Positions 1 to 8,178 of a stretch of 64,000 nucleotides of DNA are shown in pieces. The notes below the pieces were generated by a model. The model was not told where the DNA came from. It saw only the letters and a program-made list of their open reading frames with translations, and did no database searches. Both the position numbers and the translations under genes were made by a program. Every line of letters starts with the position of its first letter. Position 1 is the first letter of the stretch. Where the stretch lies: assembly GCF_000720115.1 (NCBI RefSeq), contig NZ_JOIR01000029.1, positions 62,001 through 126,000 of the forward strand, read 5' to 3'. Source of the DNA: Streptomyces sp. NRRL F-2580. Its GTDB lineage: Bacteria > Actinomycetota > Actinomycetes > Streptomycetales > Streptomycetaceae.

Positions 1-295
1 CCCGAAGGGCGCGGCGCAGGAGCGAGGTACGCGTCCGCTGCCCTCCCGTCCGTTGGACGAGGATCTCTTCTGCGGCCTTGGCCGGTCCGGGTCGGGTTGT
101 GCCGCGCTGGTGCCCCTGGCCGAGGAAGTGCGATGTGTCGTGCGCTTCCTCGGCGATCCATGCACGCAAGTGGCCGCGTTGCCCGCCGTGGTCGGGGAAA
201 CCCAGGAGCCGTAGTGTTCCGGCGATGCTGACCGAGTCGGCGATCGCCTGCGCCAGCTCTTCTCGCGACGGGCGGTCGTGGCGCCGGCTGTTCAT
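1..295 (-). CDS. HNH endonuclease family protein, 5' part (runs off left edge)
   Basis: Reading leftwards from an ATG at 295, the frame is open to the window edge (98 codons). It begins MNSRRHDRPSREELAQAIAD and continues with short helical modules ('SIAGTLRLLGFPDHGGQRGHLRAWIAEEAH'-type, here only in part) that match the N-terminal half of the streptomycete HNH family represented by the neighbouring broken gene. The catalytic HNH/zinc part would lie beyond the window. The ATG overlaps the TGA of the gene upstream (ATGA at 292-295), so the two were translationally coupled paralogues. The family call rests on resemblance to that neighbour and on its HNH tail; it is inference for this gene because its own catalytic motif is not visible. 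Confidence 0.6.
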   Translation of the reverse strand, partial: MNSRRHDRPSREELAQAIADSVSIAGTLRLLGFPDHGGQRGHLRAWIAEEAHDTSHFLGQGHQRGTTRPGPAKAAEEILVQRTGGQRTRTSLLRRALR

Positions 296-689
296 CGGCG
301 CCCCTTGCCCCGGCCGCGGTACGAGTCCGTCGTGGAGTGGCAGTTCGGGCACACCAGCCGAAGGTTCTCCGCGTGTCGATGCCGAGCGCGCGGACCTTGC
401 GGCTGATGTGCGTGTGATGCCCGCCGACCGCATCGAGCCCCAGGCGTCTCAGGACCTCGCACATGTTGCGGGAGGTGCTTACCGCCTCCTGTAGGAGTTT
501 CCGGGTCCAGCGGTTCCCGTCGCGCTCGAAGTGGGAGACGTCCACGCCGAGCTGGTTCATGCGCCTGCGTATGTACTCGCGCGAGCCGCTCTTCGGGTCG
601 ACCCCCAGCCGTTCCAGTGCTTCCGTCAGCGTGCGCGACGTGCTCGCGGCCTCCGTGAGGCGTTCCCTCGTGTACGGGCTGACCGGCAT
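292..689 (-). pseudogene. HNH endonuclease gene with internal out-of-frame deletion
   Basis: From the ATG at 689 one frame reads MPVSPYTRERLTEAASTSRT and gives about 105 residues of repeated helical modules ending ...RKVRALGIDT. A different frame then supplies the end of an HNH domain, ENLRLVCPNCHSTTDSYRGR, up to the TGA at 294-292. The two halves are in different frames, and the central part of the HNH domain (first CxxC and the catalytic His segment) is missing where they meet, near 365-375. The simplest reading is an internal deletion that also shifts the frame, so no working nuclease can be made. The remaining 3' end still overlaps the start of the next HNH gene. Confidence 0.7.
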
Positions 690-789
690 CGGGCCCCTCC
701 ATCCCTCGGCCGCCTGTGCGGCGCTCGTATGGAGTAACGGAGCGATGGTCGGGGCGGTTACGGGCGGTTTCGTCCGATAAGCGGAGCGA

Positions 790-810
790 CCCGCCCCGAT
801 TGGGGGCGGG
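790..810. terminator. GC-rich hairpin downstream of bcp
   Basis: CCCGCCCC and GGGGCGGG form an 8-bp stem with a short loop, lying just past the stop of the minus-strand bcp gene and before the broken HNH gene. No long T tract follows, as is usual in streptomycetes. Confidence 0.5.
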
Positions 811-831
811 CCGCTGCGGGGGTGGGGTGGG

Positions 832-1299
832 TCAGACGCCCAGGTCCTTGATGATCTTGGCTACGTGGCCCGTGGCCTTGACGTTGTAGAAGGCGTGCTC
901 GACCTTGCCCTCCTCGTCGACCACCACCGTGGAGCGGATGACCCCGGTGACCGTCTTGCCGTAGAGCTTCTTCTCGCCGTACGCGCCGTACGCCGTCAGG
1001 GTCGCCTTCTCCGGGTCGCCGACCAGGGTGACCTTCAGGTGCTCCTTCTCGCGGAACTTCGCGAGCTTCTCCGGCTTGTCCGGGGAGACGCCGATGACGT
1101 CGTAGCCGGCCGTCGCCAGGACGTCCAGATTGTCCGTGAAGTCGCACGCCTGCTTGGTGCAGCCAGGGGTCAGGGCGGCCGGGTAGAAGTAGACGATCAC
1201 CTTGCGGCCCTTGTGGTCGGCGAGCGAGACCTCGTTGCCGTCCGCGTCGGGCAGGGTGAAGGCGGGGGCGGGGTCGCCCGGCTGAAGTCGCTCGCTCAT
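832..1299 (-). CDS. bcp: Thioredoxin-dependent thiol peroxidase, Bcp/PrxQ type
   Basis: This 155-residue cytoplasmic peroxiredoxin reduces hydroperoxides with thioredoxin as electron donor. The AhpC/TSA fold spans essentially the whole protein. The peroxidatic cysteine C47 sits in LTPGCTKQACDF and the resolving C52 is five residues later, the arrangement of atypical 2-Cys PrxQ enzymes. Length is normal for the family. The ATG at 1299 is preceded by GGAGAC-like purines. It is divergent from the DUF3618 gene. Gene identity is secure; physiological substrate is not shown by sequence. Confidence 0.93.
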   Translation of the reverse strand: MSERLQPGDPAPAFTLPDADGNEVSLADHKGRKVIVYFYPAALTPGCTKQACDFTDNLDVLATAGYDVIGVSPDKPEKLAKFREKEHLKVTLVGDPEKATLTAYGAYGEKKLYGKTVTGVIRSTVVVDEEGKVEHAFYNVKATGHVAKIIKDLGV

Positions 1300-1403
1300 C
1301 TGGACAGTCTCCTCAAGAGGGGATCGGTACGTCCCGAGACTAAGCTGACAGACTGTTCACCGGGGACTACCCCCCACCGGACCACGACGACGGAGGCAGC
1401 GCG

Positions 1404-1724
1404 GTGCCCGAAGCCAGGACCCCCGCACAGATCGAGGCGGACATCGTCCGCCGCCGCGAACAGCTCGCCGAGACGCTCGACGAGATCGGCGTGCGCGTGC
1501 ACCCGAAGACGATCATCGGGGATGCGCGGGCCAAGGTCGTCTCGACCGTCGACCACACGGCCGGGCGGGCCTTCGCCGCGGTGAACCGTGTCGTGACGGA
1601 CCTGCGGGACGGCCTGCGCCACGAAGACGGGACTCCGCGTCTCGAGCGGATCGTGCCGGTCGCCCTACTCGCGGTGGGTGTGGTCGGTGTGCTTGTCCTG
1701 TCGGCACGACGCAGGCGCGCGTGA
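1404..1724 (+). CDS. DUF3618 family membrane protein
   Basis: 106 residues from a GTG with a CGGAGG ribosome site about 8 nt upstream. The first 30 residues (PAQIEADIVRRREQLAETLD) are the charged amphipathic DUF3618 motif, followed by a variable hinge and one C-terminal membrane segment (about 80-100, PVALLAVGVVGVLVLSA) ending in RRRRA. Proteins of this family are small actinobacterial membrane proteins of unknown function, often close to stress genes. Topology would put the long N-terminal part in the cytoplasm. It may be co-transcribed with the GroES-like gene 44 nt downstream. Confidence 0.8.
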   Translation: MPEARTPAQIEADIVRRREQLAETLDEIGVRVHPKTIIGDARAKVVSTVDHTAGRAFAAVNRVVTDLRDGLRHEDGTPRLERIVPVALLAVGVVGVLVLSARRRRA

Positions 1725-1767
1725 CCCTGAGCGGCACGGAGCGGGCGCGGACAGGTAGGTTCGGGGC

Positions 1768-2109
1768 GTGAGCGAGAACACCACCCACGACAAGTTGCCC
1801 ATCCGCATGCTGCACGACCGCGTGCTCGTGAAGTCCGACCTGCCGGAGGGCGAGCGGCGCTCGGGCGGCGGCATCCTGATTCCGGCGACGGCCGCGGTGG
1901 GCAAGCGGCTGGCCTGGGCCGAGGTGGTCGCCGTCGGGCAGAACGTACGGACGGTCGAGCCCGGGGACCGGGTCCTGTACGACCCCGAGGACCGTGCCGA
2001 GGTCGAGGTACGGGGCGCCACGTACGTGCTGATGCGCGAGCGGGACCTGCACGCGGTGGCCGCGGAGCGGCTGGAGGGGTCGGAGGACTCCACCGGTCTG
2101 TACCTGTGA
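1768..2109 (+). CDS. GroES-like co-chaperone (Cpn10 family), stand-alone
   Basis: 113 residues with the Cpn10 barrel: RMLHDRVLVK near the N-terminus, a mobile-loop region with SGGGILIP, then VVAVGQNVRTVEPGDRVLY. It is longer at both ends than classical GroES and has no groEL beside it, so it may be an accessory or divergent co-chaperonin rather than the main groES. The GTG start at 1768 has no clear Shine-Dalgarno but has TAGGTT 13 nt upstream, suggesting a leaderless transcript. A strong hairpin follows at 2151-2188. Confidence 0.8.
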   Translation: MSENTTHDKLPIRMLHDRVLVKSDLPEGERRSGGGILIPATAAVGKRLAWAEVVAVGQNVRTVEPGDRVLYDPEDRAEVEVRGATYVLMRERDLHAVAAERLEGSEDSTGLYL

Positions 2110-2150
2110 GCGCACACTGCCGAGCCGAGCCGAGCTGAGCTGAGCTGAGC

Positions 2151-2188
2151 CGAAAAGGGCTGGTGGCCTTTGTCACCGGCCCTTTTCG
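2151..2188. terminator. Hairpin terminator after the GroES-like gene
   Basis: CGAAAAGGGC at 2151-2160 pairs with GCCCTTTTCG at 2179-2188, with extra pairing inside (TGGTG/CACCG). It separates the GroES-like gene from the riboswitch-controlled exporter. A run of degenerate TGAGC/CGAGC pentamers (2121-2150) lies just before it. Confidence 0.7.
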
Positions 2189-2214
2189 CTGCCCCTTGCT
2201 ACGGTGGAGGAGAA

Positions 2215-2254
2215 CCCGACGAGACGCGCCGTACCGGGTACGACAAGACGACGC
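2215..2254 (+). promoter_or_regulatory. Guanidine-III (ykkC-III) riboswitch
   Basis: The stretch begins CCCGACGAG, passes through GCGCCGTACCGGGTA and ends ACAAGACGACGC. These blocks follow, in order and spacing, the known guanidine-III aptamer (ACGAG...GCGCCGUACC..GG..ACAAGACGGCGC), which folds as a pseudoknot. It sits 35 nt before the ATG of a Gdx-type SMR exporter, the class of gene this aptamer normally controls. The CGGAGG ribosome site at 2276-2281 lies 3' of the aptamer, so control could be at translation initiation. Recognition is from memory of the consensus; a covariance-model search would settle it. Confidence 0.85.
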
Positions 2255-2288
2255 ACCCCGTATCGCTCGATGTCTCGGAGGTGCCGTC

Positions 2289-2609
2289 ATGGCCTGGGTT
2301 CTTCTTGTTGTCGCCGGTGTGATCGAAGTCGCCTGGTCGATCGGCATGAAATTCACCGACGGCTTCACCCGGCTCTGGCCCAGTGTGTTCACGGGCGCCG
2401 GGATCGTCGCCAGCATGGTGCTGCTGTCCTACGCCGCGAAGACCCTGCCCATCGGTACCGCGTACGGGGTGTGGGTGGGCATCGGCGCCGCCGGAGCGGC
2501 CGTACTCGGCATGGCGGTGCTGGGCGAGCCCGTCACCGCCTCCCGGATCTTCTTCATCTGTCTGCTGCTGGTCGCCGTGGTCGGGCTGAAGGCGACCTCC
2601 GGTCACTGA
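2289..2609 (+). CDS. Guanidinium exporter of the SMR family (Gdx/SugE type)
   Basis: 106 residues with four membrane helices, the normal SMR size. It should work as an antiparallel dimer exchanging guanidinium for protons. Helix 1 carries the Gdx-type signature G10..E13..W16..G19.K21 with the essential glutamate E13. The start was set at the ATG at 2289 rather than further upstream because CGGAGG precedes it and the riboswitch occupies the upstream DNA. The guanidine-III riboswitch strongly favours a guanidinium exporter over a general drug pump. It converges on the PBP gene, with only 16 nt between the stop codons. Confidence 0.85.
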   Translation: MAWVLLVVAGVIEVAWSIGMKFTDGFTRLWPSVFTGAGIVASMVLLSYAAKTLPIGTAYGVWVGIGAAGAAVLGMAVLGEPVTASRIFFICLLLVAVVGLKATSGH

Positions 2610-2625
2610 CCGCCCGCGGCGGCCG

Positions 2626-5109
2626 TCATTCCAGGAACGCCGACGGTGGCGGGCGCAGGCCGTCGCCCGGCCCGCCGTCGGCGCCCTGGGTGCCCGTCGT
2701 CCCCTGGGTGCCCTGGGTGCCCTGGGTGGTGCCGCCGTTGTCCTGGCCGCCTTGCGTCTGGCCGCCGTTGTCCCGGCCCCCGTTGTTCTGCCCGCCCTGG
2801 GTCTGGCCCCCGTTGTTCTGGCCGCCGTTGTTCTGTCCTCCCTGGTTCTGGCCGCCCTGCGTCCGGCCCCCGTTGTCCTGACCGCCTTGGTTCTGGCCGC
2901 CGTTGTCCCGGCCGCCCGTCGGCGGGGTCGGCCGTAGCGGAGGCGTGGGCGTGAGTTCGTCGTCCGGCGTCTCCTGCGGGGGGTTGGACTCCGGGGAGGG
3001 CGGCGGCGGGGGCTGCGCCGCGCCCGGCTGGAGTTCCAGGTCGAAGTCGACGGGGTCGGTGCCCTCCAGCGCGGTCTTCGTGTACGCGGCCCAGATCCGG
3101 GCCGGGTAGCCGCCACCGCCGATCCGGGGCTCGCCCAGGGCTCCGTAGAGCGACTGCAGGGTTCCGGTGTCCGGGTCCTGGCCCATCATCGCGACGACCG
3201 TGACCAGGTTCGGGGTGTAGGCCGCGAACCAGGCCGAGCGGTCCAGTTCGCCGGTGCCGGTCTTGCCGGCGGCCGGGTGGCCGGCGGCGAGGGCCGCCGT
3301 ACCGGTGCCGTTGTCGACGACGCTGACCAGCATGGAGGTGGTGGTGTCGGCGGCCTCGTGGCTGATGGCCTGCGTGGGGGTGCGCTCGGGCAGGCCGATC
3401 GTGTCGCCACCCTTGGTGATCTTCTCCAGGAAGGTGTACGGGGTGCGTCGGCCGTGGTCGGCGAGGGTCGCGTAGGCCTGGGTCATGTCCAGGACGCTGG
3501 CCTGCATCGTGCCGAGCGCCATGGCGGGGCCCGTGACGAAGTTCGGGGTGTCCTCGGGGATGCCGAGGGCGATGGCGGTCCTCTTGACCTTCCCGGTGCC
3601 GACGTCGACCACCATCTGTGCGTACACGGCGTTGACGGAGAGGTCGGTGGCGGTGTTGACGGTGATGTTCCCGTACGAGACCTGGCCCTCGTTCTCGGGG
3701 TTGAAGCGGATCCGGCCGCCGACGACGGGGCGCCTGTTGTCGCCGTTGTAGAGGGCGTTCGGGGTGATCCGGCGGCCGTCCTGGGTGCGGGAGCCGTTCT
3801 CGACGGCGGACGCGAAGACGAACGGTTTGAAGGTGGAGGCGACCTGGTAGTCGTGCCGGGTCGCGTTGTTGACGTACTGCTTGGTGTAGTCGATGCCTCC
3901 GTACATGGCGACGACCTTGCCGGTCGCCGGGTCGATGGAGACCCCGCCGGCCCGCACCAGCCGGTCCGCCTTGCGCGTCTCCGGTTCGAGTTTGCCGATC
4001 ATCTGGTCGTCGACGGCCTCGACGAAGGCGGTCTGGCGGCGCTTGTCGATGGTGGAGGCGATCCGGTAACCGCCCTCGGCGAGGGTCTTGTCGTCGAGGA
4101 TCTTGTTCTCGACGATGTAGTCCTTGATCGCTTCCACGAGGTAGCCGCGCTGGCCGGACAGGCCGGCGGCCGTGCGGACCTTGCCGGGCTCGGGGAACCG
4201 CGTCGTGGCGCGCTCGGTCTCGGACAGCCAGCCCTTCTTGACCATGCCGTCGAGCACGTAGTTCCAGCGGGCGAGGGCGCGGGGGCGGCTCTGGGGGTGG
4301 GCGACCACGTCGAAGGCGCTGGGGGAGTTGAGGAGGGTGGCGAGGTAGGCGCCCTCGGCGGTGGTGAGGTTGCTGACGTCCTTGCCGTAGTAGGCCTGGG
4401 CGGCGGCCTGGATGCCGTAGGCGTTGCGGCCGAAGTAGCTGGTGTTCAGGTAACCCTCGAGGATGTAGTCCTTCGACTTCTCGCGGCCGAGTTTGATCGC
4501 GATGAAGAACTCTTTGACCTTGCGTTTGATCGTCTGTTCCTGGCCCAGGTAGTAGTTCTTGACGTACTGCTGGGTGATGGTGGAGCCGGACTGGGTGCCC
4601 TTGCCGGTCGCGGTGTTCCAGGCGGCGCGGAGCATCGCCTTGGGGTCCACCGCCCGTTCGGAGTAGAAGTCCCGGTCCTCGGCGGCCAGTACGGCTTCCT
4701 GCACGGTCCGCGGGATCTGGGAGAGCGGCACGTTGACGCGGTTGACCTCGCCGTCGCGGGCGATCTGCGAGCCGTCGGAGTAGAGGTAGACGTTGGACTG
4801 CGCGGTGGCGGCGGCGTTGGCCGGCGGGATGTCGACCAGCAGGTAGCCGGCCACGAGGGCGCCGCCGATCAGCAGGGCCAGGAGCAGGACGACGCCCAGG
4901 ACCATGCGCCACGTGGGGACGAGGCGGCGCCAGCCGGTGCGCTTGCGGCGGGGCTTCTTCCCCGGTGCGGGCGGACCGGGTTGCGGCTGTGGCTGGCGCC
5001 GGGTCTGCGGCCCCGGTCGGGGCCGCTGGTTCGCCCGTGGTTGCCGTGCTTCGGGCGGGGTGTCCGGGTCGCGAGGGGTCCAGCCCGGGGGTGGTGACTG
5101 GTCGCTCAT
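2626..5109 (-). CDS. Bifunctional class A penicillin-binding protein
   Basis: 827 residues. A Pro/Arg-rich cytoplasmic tail (1-65) and one membrane anchor (about 69-92) precede a GT51 glycosyltransferase with catalytic EDRDFYSE near 143 and the GSTITQQYVKN motif. A transpeptidase follows with STFK (about 424-427), SVN (about 490) and KTGT (about 612). It polymerises lipid II and cross-links peptidoglycan outside the membrane. The last ~110 residues are Pro-rich and then a Gly/Gln/Asn repeat tail, unusual in composition. Start: ATG at 5109 with GGAG just upstream; an upstream in-frame ATG would add a tail without ribosome site. Positional ortholog in S. coelicolor is probably SCO2897 (from memory). 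Confidence 0.92.
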   Translation of the reverse strand: MSDQSPPPGWTPRDPDTPPEARQPRANQRPRPGPQTRRQPQPQPGPPAPGKKPRRKRTGWRRLVPTWRMVLGVVLLLALLIGGALVAGYLLVDIPPANAAATAQSNVYLYSDGSQIARDGEVNRVNVPLSQIPRTVQEAVLAAEDRDFYSERAVDPKAMLRAAWNTATGKGTQSGSTITQQYVKNYYLGQEQTIKRKVKEFFIAIKLGREKSKDYILEGYLNTSYFGRNAYGIQAAAQAYYGKDVSNLTTAEGAYLATLLNSPSAFDVVAHPQSRPRALARWNYVLDGMVKKGWLSETERATTRFPEPGKVRTAAGLSGQRGYLVEAIKDYIVENKILDDKTLAEGGYRIASTIDKRRQTAFVEAVDDQMIGKLEPETRKADRLVRAGGVSIDPATGKVVAMYGGIDYTKQYVNNATRHDYQVASTFKPFVFASAVENGSRTQDGRRITPNALYNGDNRRPVVGGRIRFNPENEGQVSYGNITVNTATDLSVNAVYAQMVVDVGTGKVKRTAIALGIPEDTPNFVTGPAMALGTMQASVLDMTQAYATLADHGRRTPYTFLEKITKGGDTIGLPERTPTQAISHEAADTTTSMLVSVVDNGTGTAALAAGHPAAGKTGTGELDRSAWFAAYTPNLVTVVAMMGQDPDTGTLQSLYGALGEPRIGGGGYPARIWAAYTKTALEGTDPVDFDLELQPGAAQPPPPPSPESNPPQETPDDELTPTPPLRPTPPTGGRDNGGQNQGGQDNGGRTQGGQNQGGQNNGGQNNGGQTQGGQNNGGRDNGGQTQGGQDNGGTTQGTQGTQGTTGTQGADGGPGDGLRPPPSAFLE
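2690..2930. repeat. In-frame low-complexity repeat in the PBP C-terminus
   Basis: Tandem degenerate units of about 12-15 bp, read on the minus strand as NNGGQ, DNGGQ, TQGGQ and NQGGQ, make a flexible extracytoplasmic tail of roughly 75 residues. Units keep the reading frame. Such tracts are prone to length change between strains. Confidence 0.8.
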
Positions 5110-5283
5110 CTCCAGGACTCCTCGACGCCGTTCGAAATATCCACTTCTGTACCTCATGGTGTCTACCCGATGGCCGGTGATTCCGCTCCGGACGGGCGTA
5201 AATCGGTCGCGTGGCTCGCCCCTCCGCACTAAGCTCGCGCGCTTTGGCCGACGTAGGAACGACGTGGAAAACGGAGGGATACG

Positions 5284-6099
5284 GTGCGCCGGAGAGTGCG
5301 TCTCTACCTGGCGGTCGCGGCAGGCGGATTCAGGCGGTACGCCACCTATGGAACGGCGACGGCCGCCGGGGTCTTCACCAACACCACGTTCGGCTTCATC
5401 GTGGCGTACACGTACATCGCGCTGTGGGACGAGCGCCCCGGGCTCGGCGGTTACGACCAGGCGCAGGCCCTCACCTTCGTGTGGGTGAGCCAGTCGCTGC
5501 TCGCCGCAGGGGCGTTGATCGGGGGCGGCTTCCAGGAGGAGATCCAGGAGCGGGTGCGCACGGGCGACATCGCCGTCGACCTGTACCGGCCGGCGGACCT
5601 CCAGATGTGGTGGCTCGCCGCCGACATGGGGCGGGCCGGCTTCCAGCTGCTGGGGCGCGGGCTGGTCCCGTTGGCGGCGGGGGCGCTGGCGTTCAGGCTG
5701 GCGCTGCCCGCCGATCCGCTGCGCTGGCTGCTGTTCCTGGTCTCGGTCGTGCTCGGGCTGGTGGTGAGCTTCGCGGTGCGCTTCCTGCTGGGGCTGCTGG
5801 CCTTCTGGCTGATGGACGGGTCCGGCATCAACATGATGGCGACCGTCGTCTCGATCTTCTTCTCCGGGATGCTGCTGCCGCTGACCGTCTTCCCGGGCGG
5901 CTTCGGCGAGTTCGTGCGCGTCCTGCCGTGGTCGGCGATGCTCCAGGTGCCGATGGACGTCCTGCTGGGCAAGCATGCGGGGGCCGGGGGCGCGGCCGGG
6001 GCGCTGGGGTTCCAGGCCGGGTGGGCGCTCGTACTGCTGGGCGCGGGGCGGCTGCTGCAGTCGGCCGCGACGCGGAAGGTGGTGGTCCAGGGTGGCTGA
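5284..6099 (+). CDS. ABC-2 type transporter permease (first of pair)
   Basis: 271 residues with about six hydrophobic segments and no ATPase motif; the pattern (NTTFGFIVAYTYIALWDE near the N-terminus, a long amphipathic stretch QEEIQERVRTGDIAVDLYRP, then clustered helices) is that of ABC-2 family export permeases. GTG at 5284 preceded by GGAGGG. Its 3' end overlaps the next permease gene by 8 nt, and the ATPase gene follows that, so the three form one operon. Divergent from the PBP across a 174-nt promoter region. Substrate cannot be told from sequence. Confidence 0.85.
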   Translation: MRRRVRLYLAVAAGGFRRYATYGTATAAGVFTNTTFGFIVAYTYIALWDERPGLGGYDQAQALTFVWVSQSLLAAGALIGGGFQEEIQERVRTGDIAVDLYRPADLQMWWLAADMGRAGFQLLGRGLVPLAAGALAFRLALPADPLRWLLFLVSVVLGLVVSFAVRFLLGLLAFWLMDGSGINMMATVVSIFFSGMLLPLTVFPGGFGEFVRVLPWSAMLQVPMDVLLGKHAGAGGAAGALGFQAGWALVLLGAGRLLQSAATRKVVVQGG

Positions 6100-7090
6100 G
6101 GCCGAGGCGGAGGAAGCGGTGGGGGCCGGAGCCGGTGAGGCGTTCGAGGCCGTCGAGGCGGCGCCGGGGCGGGAGTTGACGGCGCCGGGGGCGCGACGTG
6201 AGAGCGCACCGGGGGCGGGACCTGGGGCGGTACCGGGGGCGGAGGCCGGGGTGCGCCCGCTCGGTGGGTCCGCTCGCGTACGGCAGGTCCGGGAGGGGCT
6301 GCGCGGCTACGGGCTGATCGTGGCGATGTGGATCCGCTCGACGATGACGTACCGGGCGTCCTTCGCGCTGTCCGCCGTCGGGAACGCCGCGATCACCCTC
6401 CTCGACTTCGTCACGATCTCCATCATGTTCTCCCACGTGGACGTCCTCGGCGGCTTCACCCTGCCCGAGATCGCCCTCCTCTACGGGTCCTGCTCGGCCT
6501 CCCTGGGCCTGGCGGACCTGCTGATGGGGAACACCGACCGGATCGGTGCCCGGATCCGGGACGGCTCGCTGGACACGATGCTGGTGCGTCCCGTCCCGGT
6601 CCTCGCGCAGGTGGCGGCGGACCGGTTCGCGCTGCGCCGGCTGGGCCGGGTCATGCAGGGGCTCGGGGTGCTGGGCTGGGCGCTCTGGTCCCTGGACGTG
6701 GACTGGACGGCAGGGAAGGCGCTGATGGTGCCCGTGATGATCGTGGCCGGGGCGGCGATCTTCGCGGCGGTGATGGTGACCGGGGCGGCCTTCCAGTTCA
6801 TCGCCGGGGACGCGGCCGAGGTGCAGAACTCCTTCACCTACGGCGGCTGCACGATGCTCCAGTACCCGCCGACGATCTTCGCCAAGGACCTGCTGCGCGG
6901 GGTCACCTTCATCGTGCCGCTCGCCTTCGTCAACTGGCTGCCCGCGCTGTACGTGCTGGGGCGGCCCGATCCGCTGGGACTGCCCGGGTGGGCCGCGTAC
7001 CTGAGCCCGCTGGTGGCCTTCGTGGTGTTCCTGCCCGCGTCGCTGGCGTGGCGCGCGGGAGTCCGTTCGTACCGAAGCACGGGGAGCTAG
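6092..7090 (+). CDS. ABC-2 type transporter permease (second of pair)
   Basis: 332 residues beginning at a GTG that overlaps the end of the first permease. The first ~65 residues are an Ala/Glu/Gly-rich, probably disordered cytoplasmic extension, uncommon for this family. After that come six hydrophobic segments and the motif RIRDGSLDTMLVRPVPV, equivalent to the amphipathic RTGDIAVDLYRP element of the partner, which supports a heterodimeric channel. An alternative start inside the disordered part cannot be excluded. Its stop is 2 nt before the ATPase GTG. Confidence 0.85.
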   Translation: MAEAEAEEAVGAGAGEAFEAVEAAPGRELTAPGARRESAPGAGPGAVPGAEAGVRPLGGSARVRQVREGLRGYGLIVAMWIRSTMTYRASFALSAVGNAAITLLDFVTISIMFSHVDVLGGFTLPEIALLYGSCSASLGLADLLMGNTDRIGARIRDGSLDTMLVRPVPVLAQVAADRFALRRLGRVMQGLGVLGWALWSLDVDWTAGKALMVPVMIVAGAAIFAAVMVTGAAFQFIAGDAAEVQNSFTYGGCTMLQYPPTIFAKDLLRGVTFIVPLAFVNWLPALYVLGRPDPLGLPGWAAYLSPLVAFVVFLPASLAWRAGVRSYRSTGS

Positions 7091-7092
7091 CT

Positions 7093-8067
7093 GTGGCTGA
7101 CGCGGATGCGCTGATCTCGCTGGACGGGGTCGAGAAGGTCTTCGACGTACGGCGCCGGGTGAGTCTGATGCGCCGGGAGAAACGCCAGGTGCGGGCGGTG
7201 GACGGGATCAGCTTCGAGGTCGCGCGGGGCGAGATGGTCGGCTACATCGGGCCCAACGGCGCCGGGAAGTCGACCACCATCAAGATGCTGACCGGCATCC
7301 TGACCCCGAGCGGCGGCCGGCTGCGGGTCGCGGGCATCGACCCGTCGCGGGAGCGGATGCGCCTCGCGCACCGGATCGGAGTGGTCTTCGGGCAGCGCAC
7401 CACGCTGTGGTGGGACCTGCCGCTGAAGGACTCGTACGGGCTGATGCGGCGGATGTACCGGATCCCGGCGGCGCGGTTCGCGGAGAACCTGGAACGCTGC
7501 GTGGACCGGCTGGACCTGGCCGAGCTGCTCGACGTACCGGTACGGCAGCTGTCGCTTGGGCAGCGGATGCGCGGGGACATCGCGGCGGCGCTGCTGCACG
7601 ATCCGGAGGTGCTGTACCTGGACGAGCCGACGATCGGGCTCGACGTGGTGAGCAAGGCGAAGGTACGGGGGTTCCTGCGGCAGTTGAACGAGGAGCTCGG
7701 GACGACGGTGCTGCTGACCACGCACGACCTCCAGGACATCGAGCAGCTGTGCGAGCGGGTGATGGTGATCGACCACGGGCGGCTGATGTACGACGGGGTG
7801 CTGGACGGTCTGCACGCGGCGGGCTCGGAGGCGGCCGGCGAGCGGACGTTGGTGGTGGACCTGGAGCGGGAGCTCGCGCCGATCGAGGTGGCGGGTGCGC
7901 GGGTGGTGAAGGTGGAGGGGCCGCGGCAGTGGCTGGCGTTCCCGGCGGGGACGTCGGCGGCCCCGCTGGTGGCGGCGGTGGCGGCGGAGTACCCGCTGGT
8001 GGACCTGTCGGTGCGGGAGCCGGACATCGAGGACGTGATCGCGCGCATGTACGCGGGCCGCGGCTGA
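7093..8067 (+). CDS. ABC transporter ATP-binding protein
   Basis: 324 residues. Walker A GPNGAGKST at 53-61, signature LSLGQ near 153, Walker B EVLYLDEP at 173-180, and the H-loop in LLTTHDLQD. A C-terminal ~75-residue extension is typical of NatA/DrrA-like exporters. It would energise the two adjacent ABC-2 permeases; spacing (2 nt) indicates translational coupling. The Q-loop region carries VVFGQRTTLWWDLP, seen in this exporter subfamily. Nothing nearby names the substrate. Confidence 0.92.
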   Translation: MADADALISLDGVEKVFDVRRRVSLMRREKRQVRAVDGISFEVARGEMVGYIGPNGAGKSTTIKMLTGILTPSGGRLRVAGIDPSRERMRLAHRIGVVFGQRTTLWWDLPLKDSYGLMRRMYRIPAARFAENLERCVDRLDLAELLDVPVRQLSLGQRMRGDIAAALLHDPEVLYLDEPTIGLDVVSKAKVRGFLRQLNEELGTTVLLTTHDLQDIEQLCERVMVIDHGRLMYDGVLDGLHAAGSEAAGERTLVVDLERELAPIEVAGARVVKVEGPRQWLAFPAGTSAAPLVAAVAAEYPLVDLSVREPDIEDVIARMYAGRG

Positions 8068-8178
8068 CACCGCGGCTCGATCAACCGATCAGGTCAGGGG
8101 AAAACCGGGGTCGATCTCAGGGACCTGCCCAGGTCCTCCCCGTACAACTCCCGGGAAACCCTGCATAGTCTGGTCCGC

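Noticed and set aside
2603..4912. 769-codon open frame overlapping the PBP gene in another frame, same strand
   Set aside because: Arg/Pro/His-rich translation with no domain; a shadow of the high-GC PBP gene, which has all catalytic motifs in its own frame.
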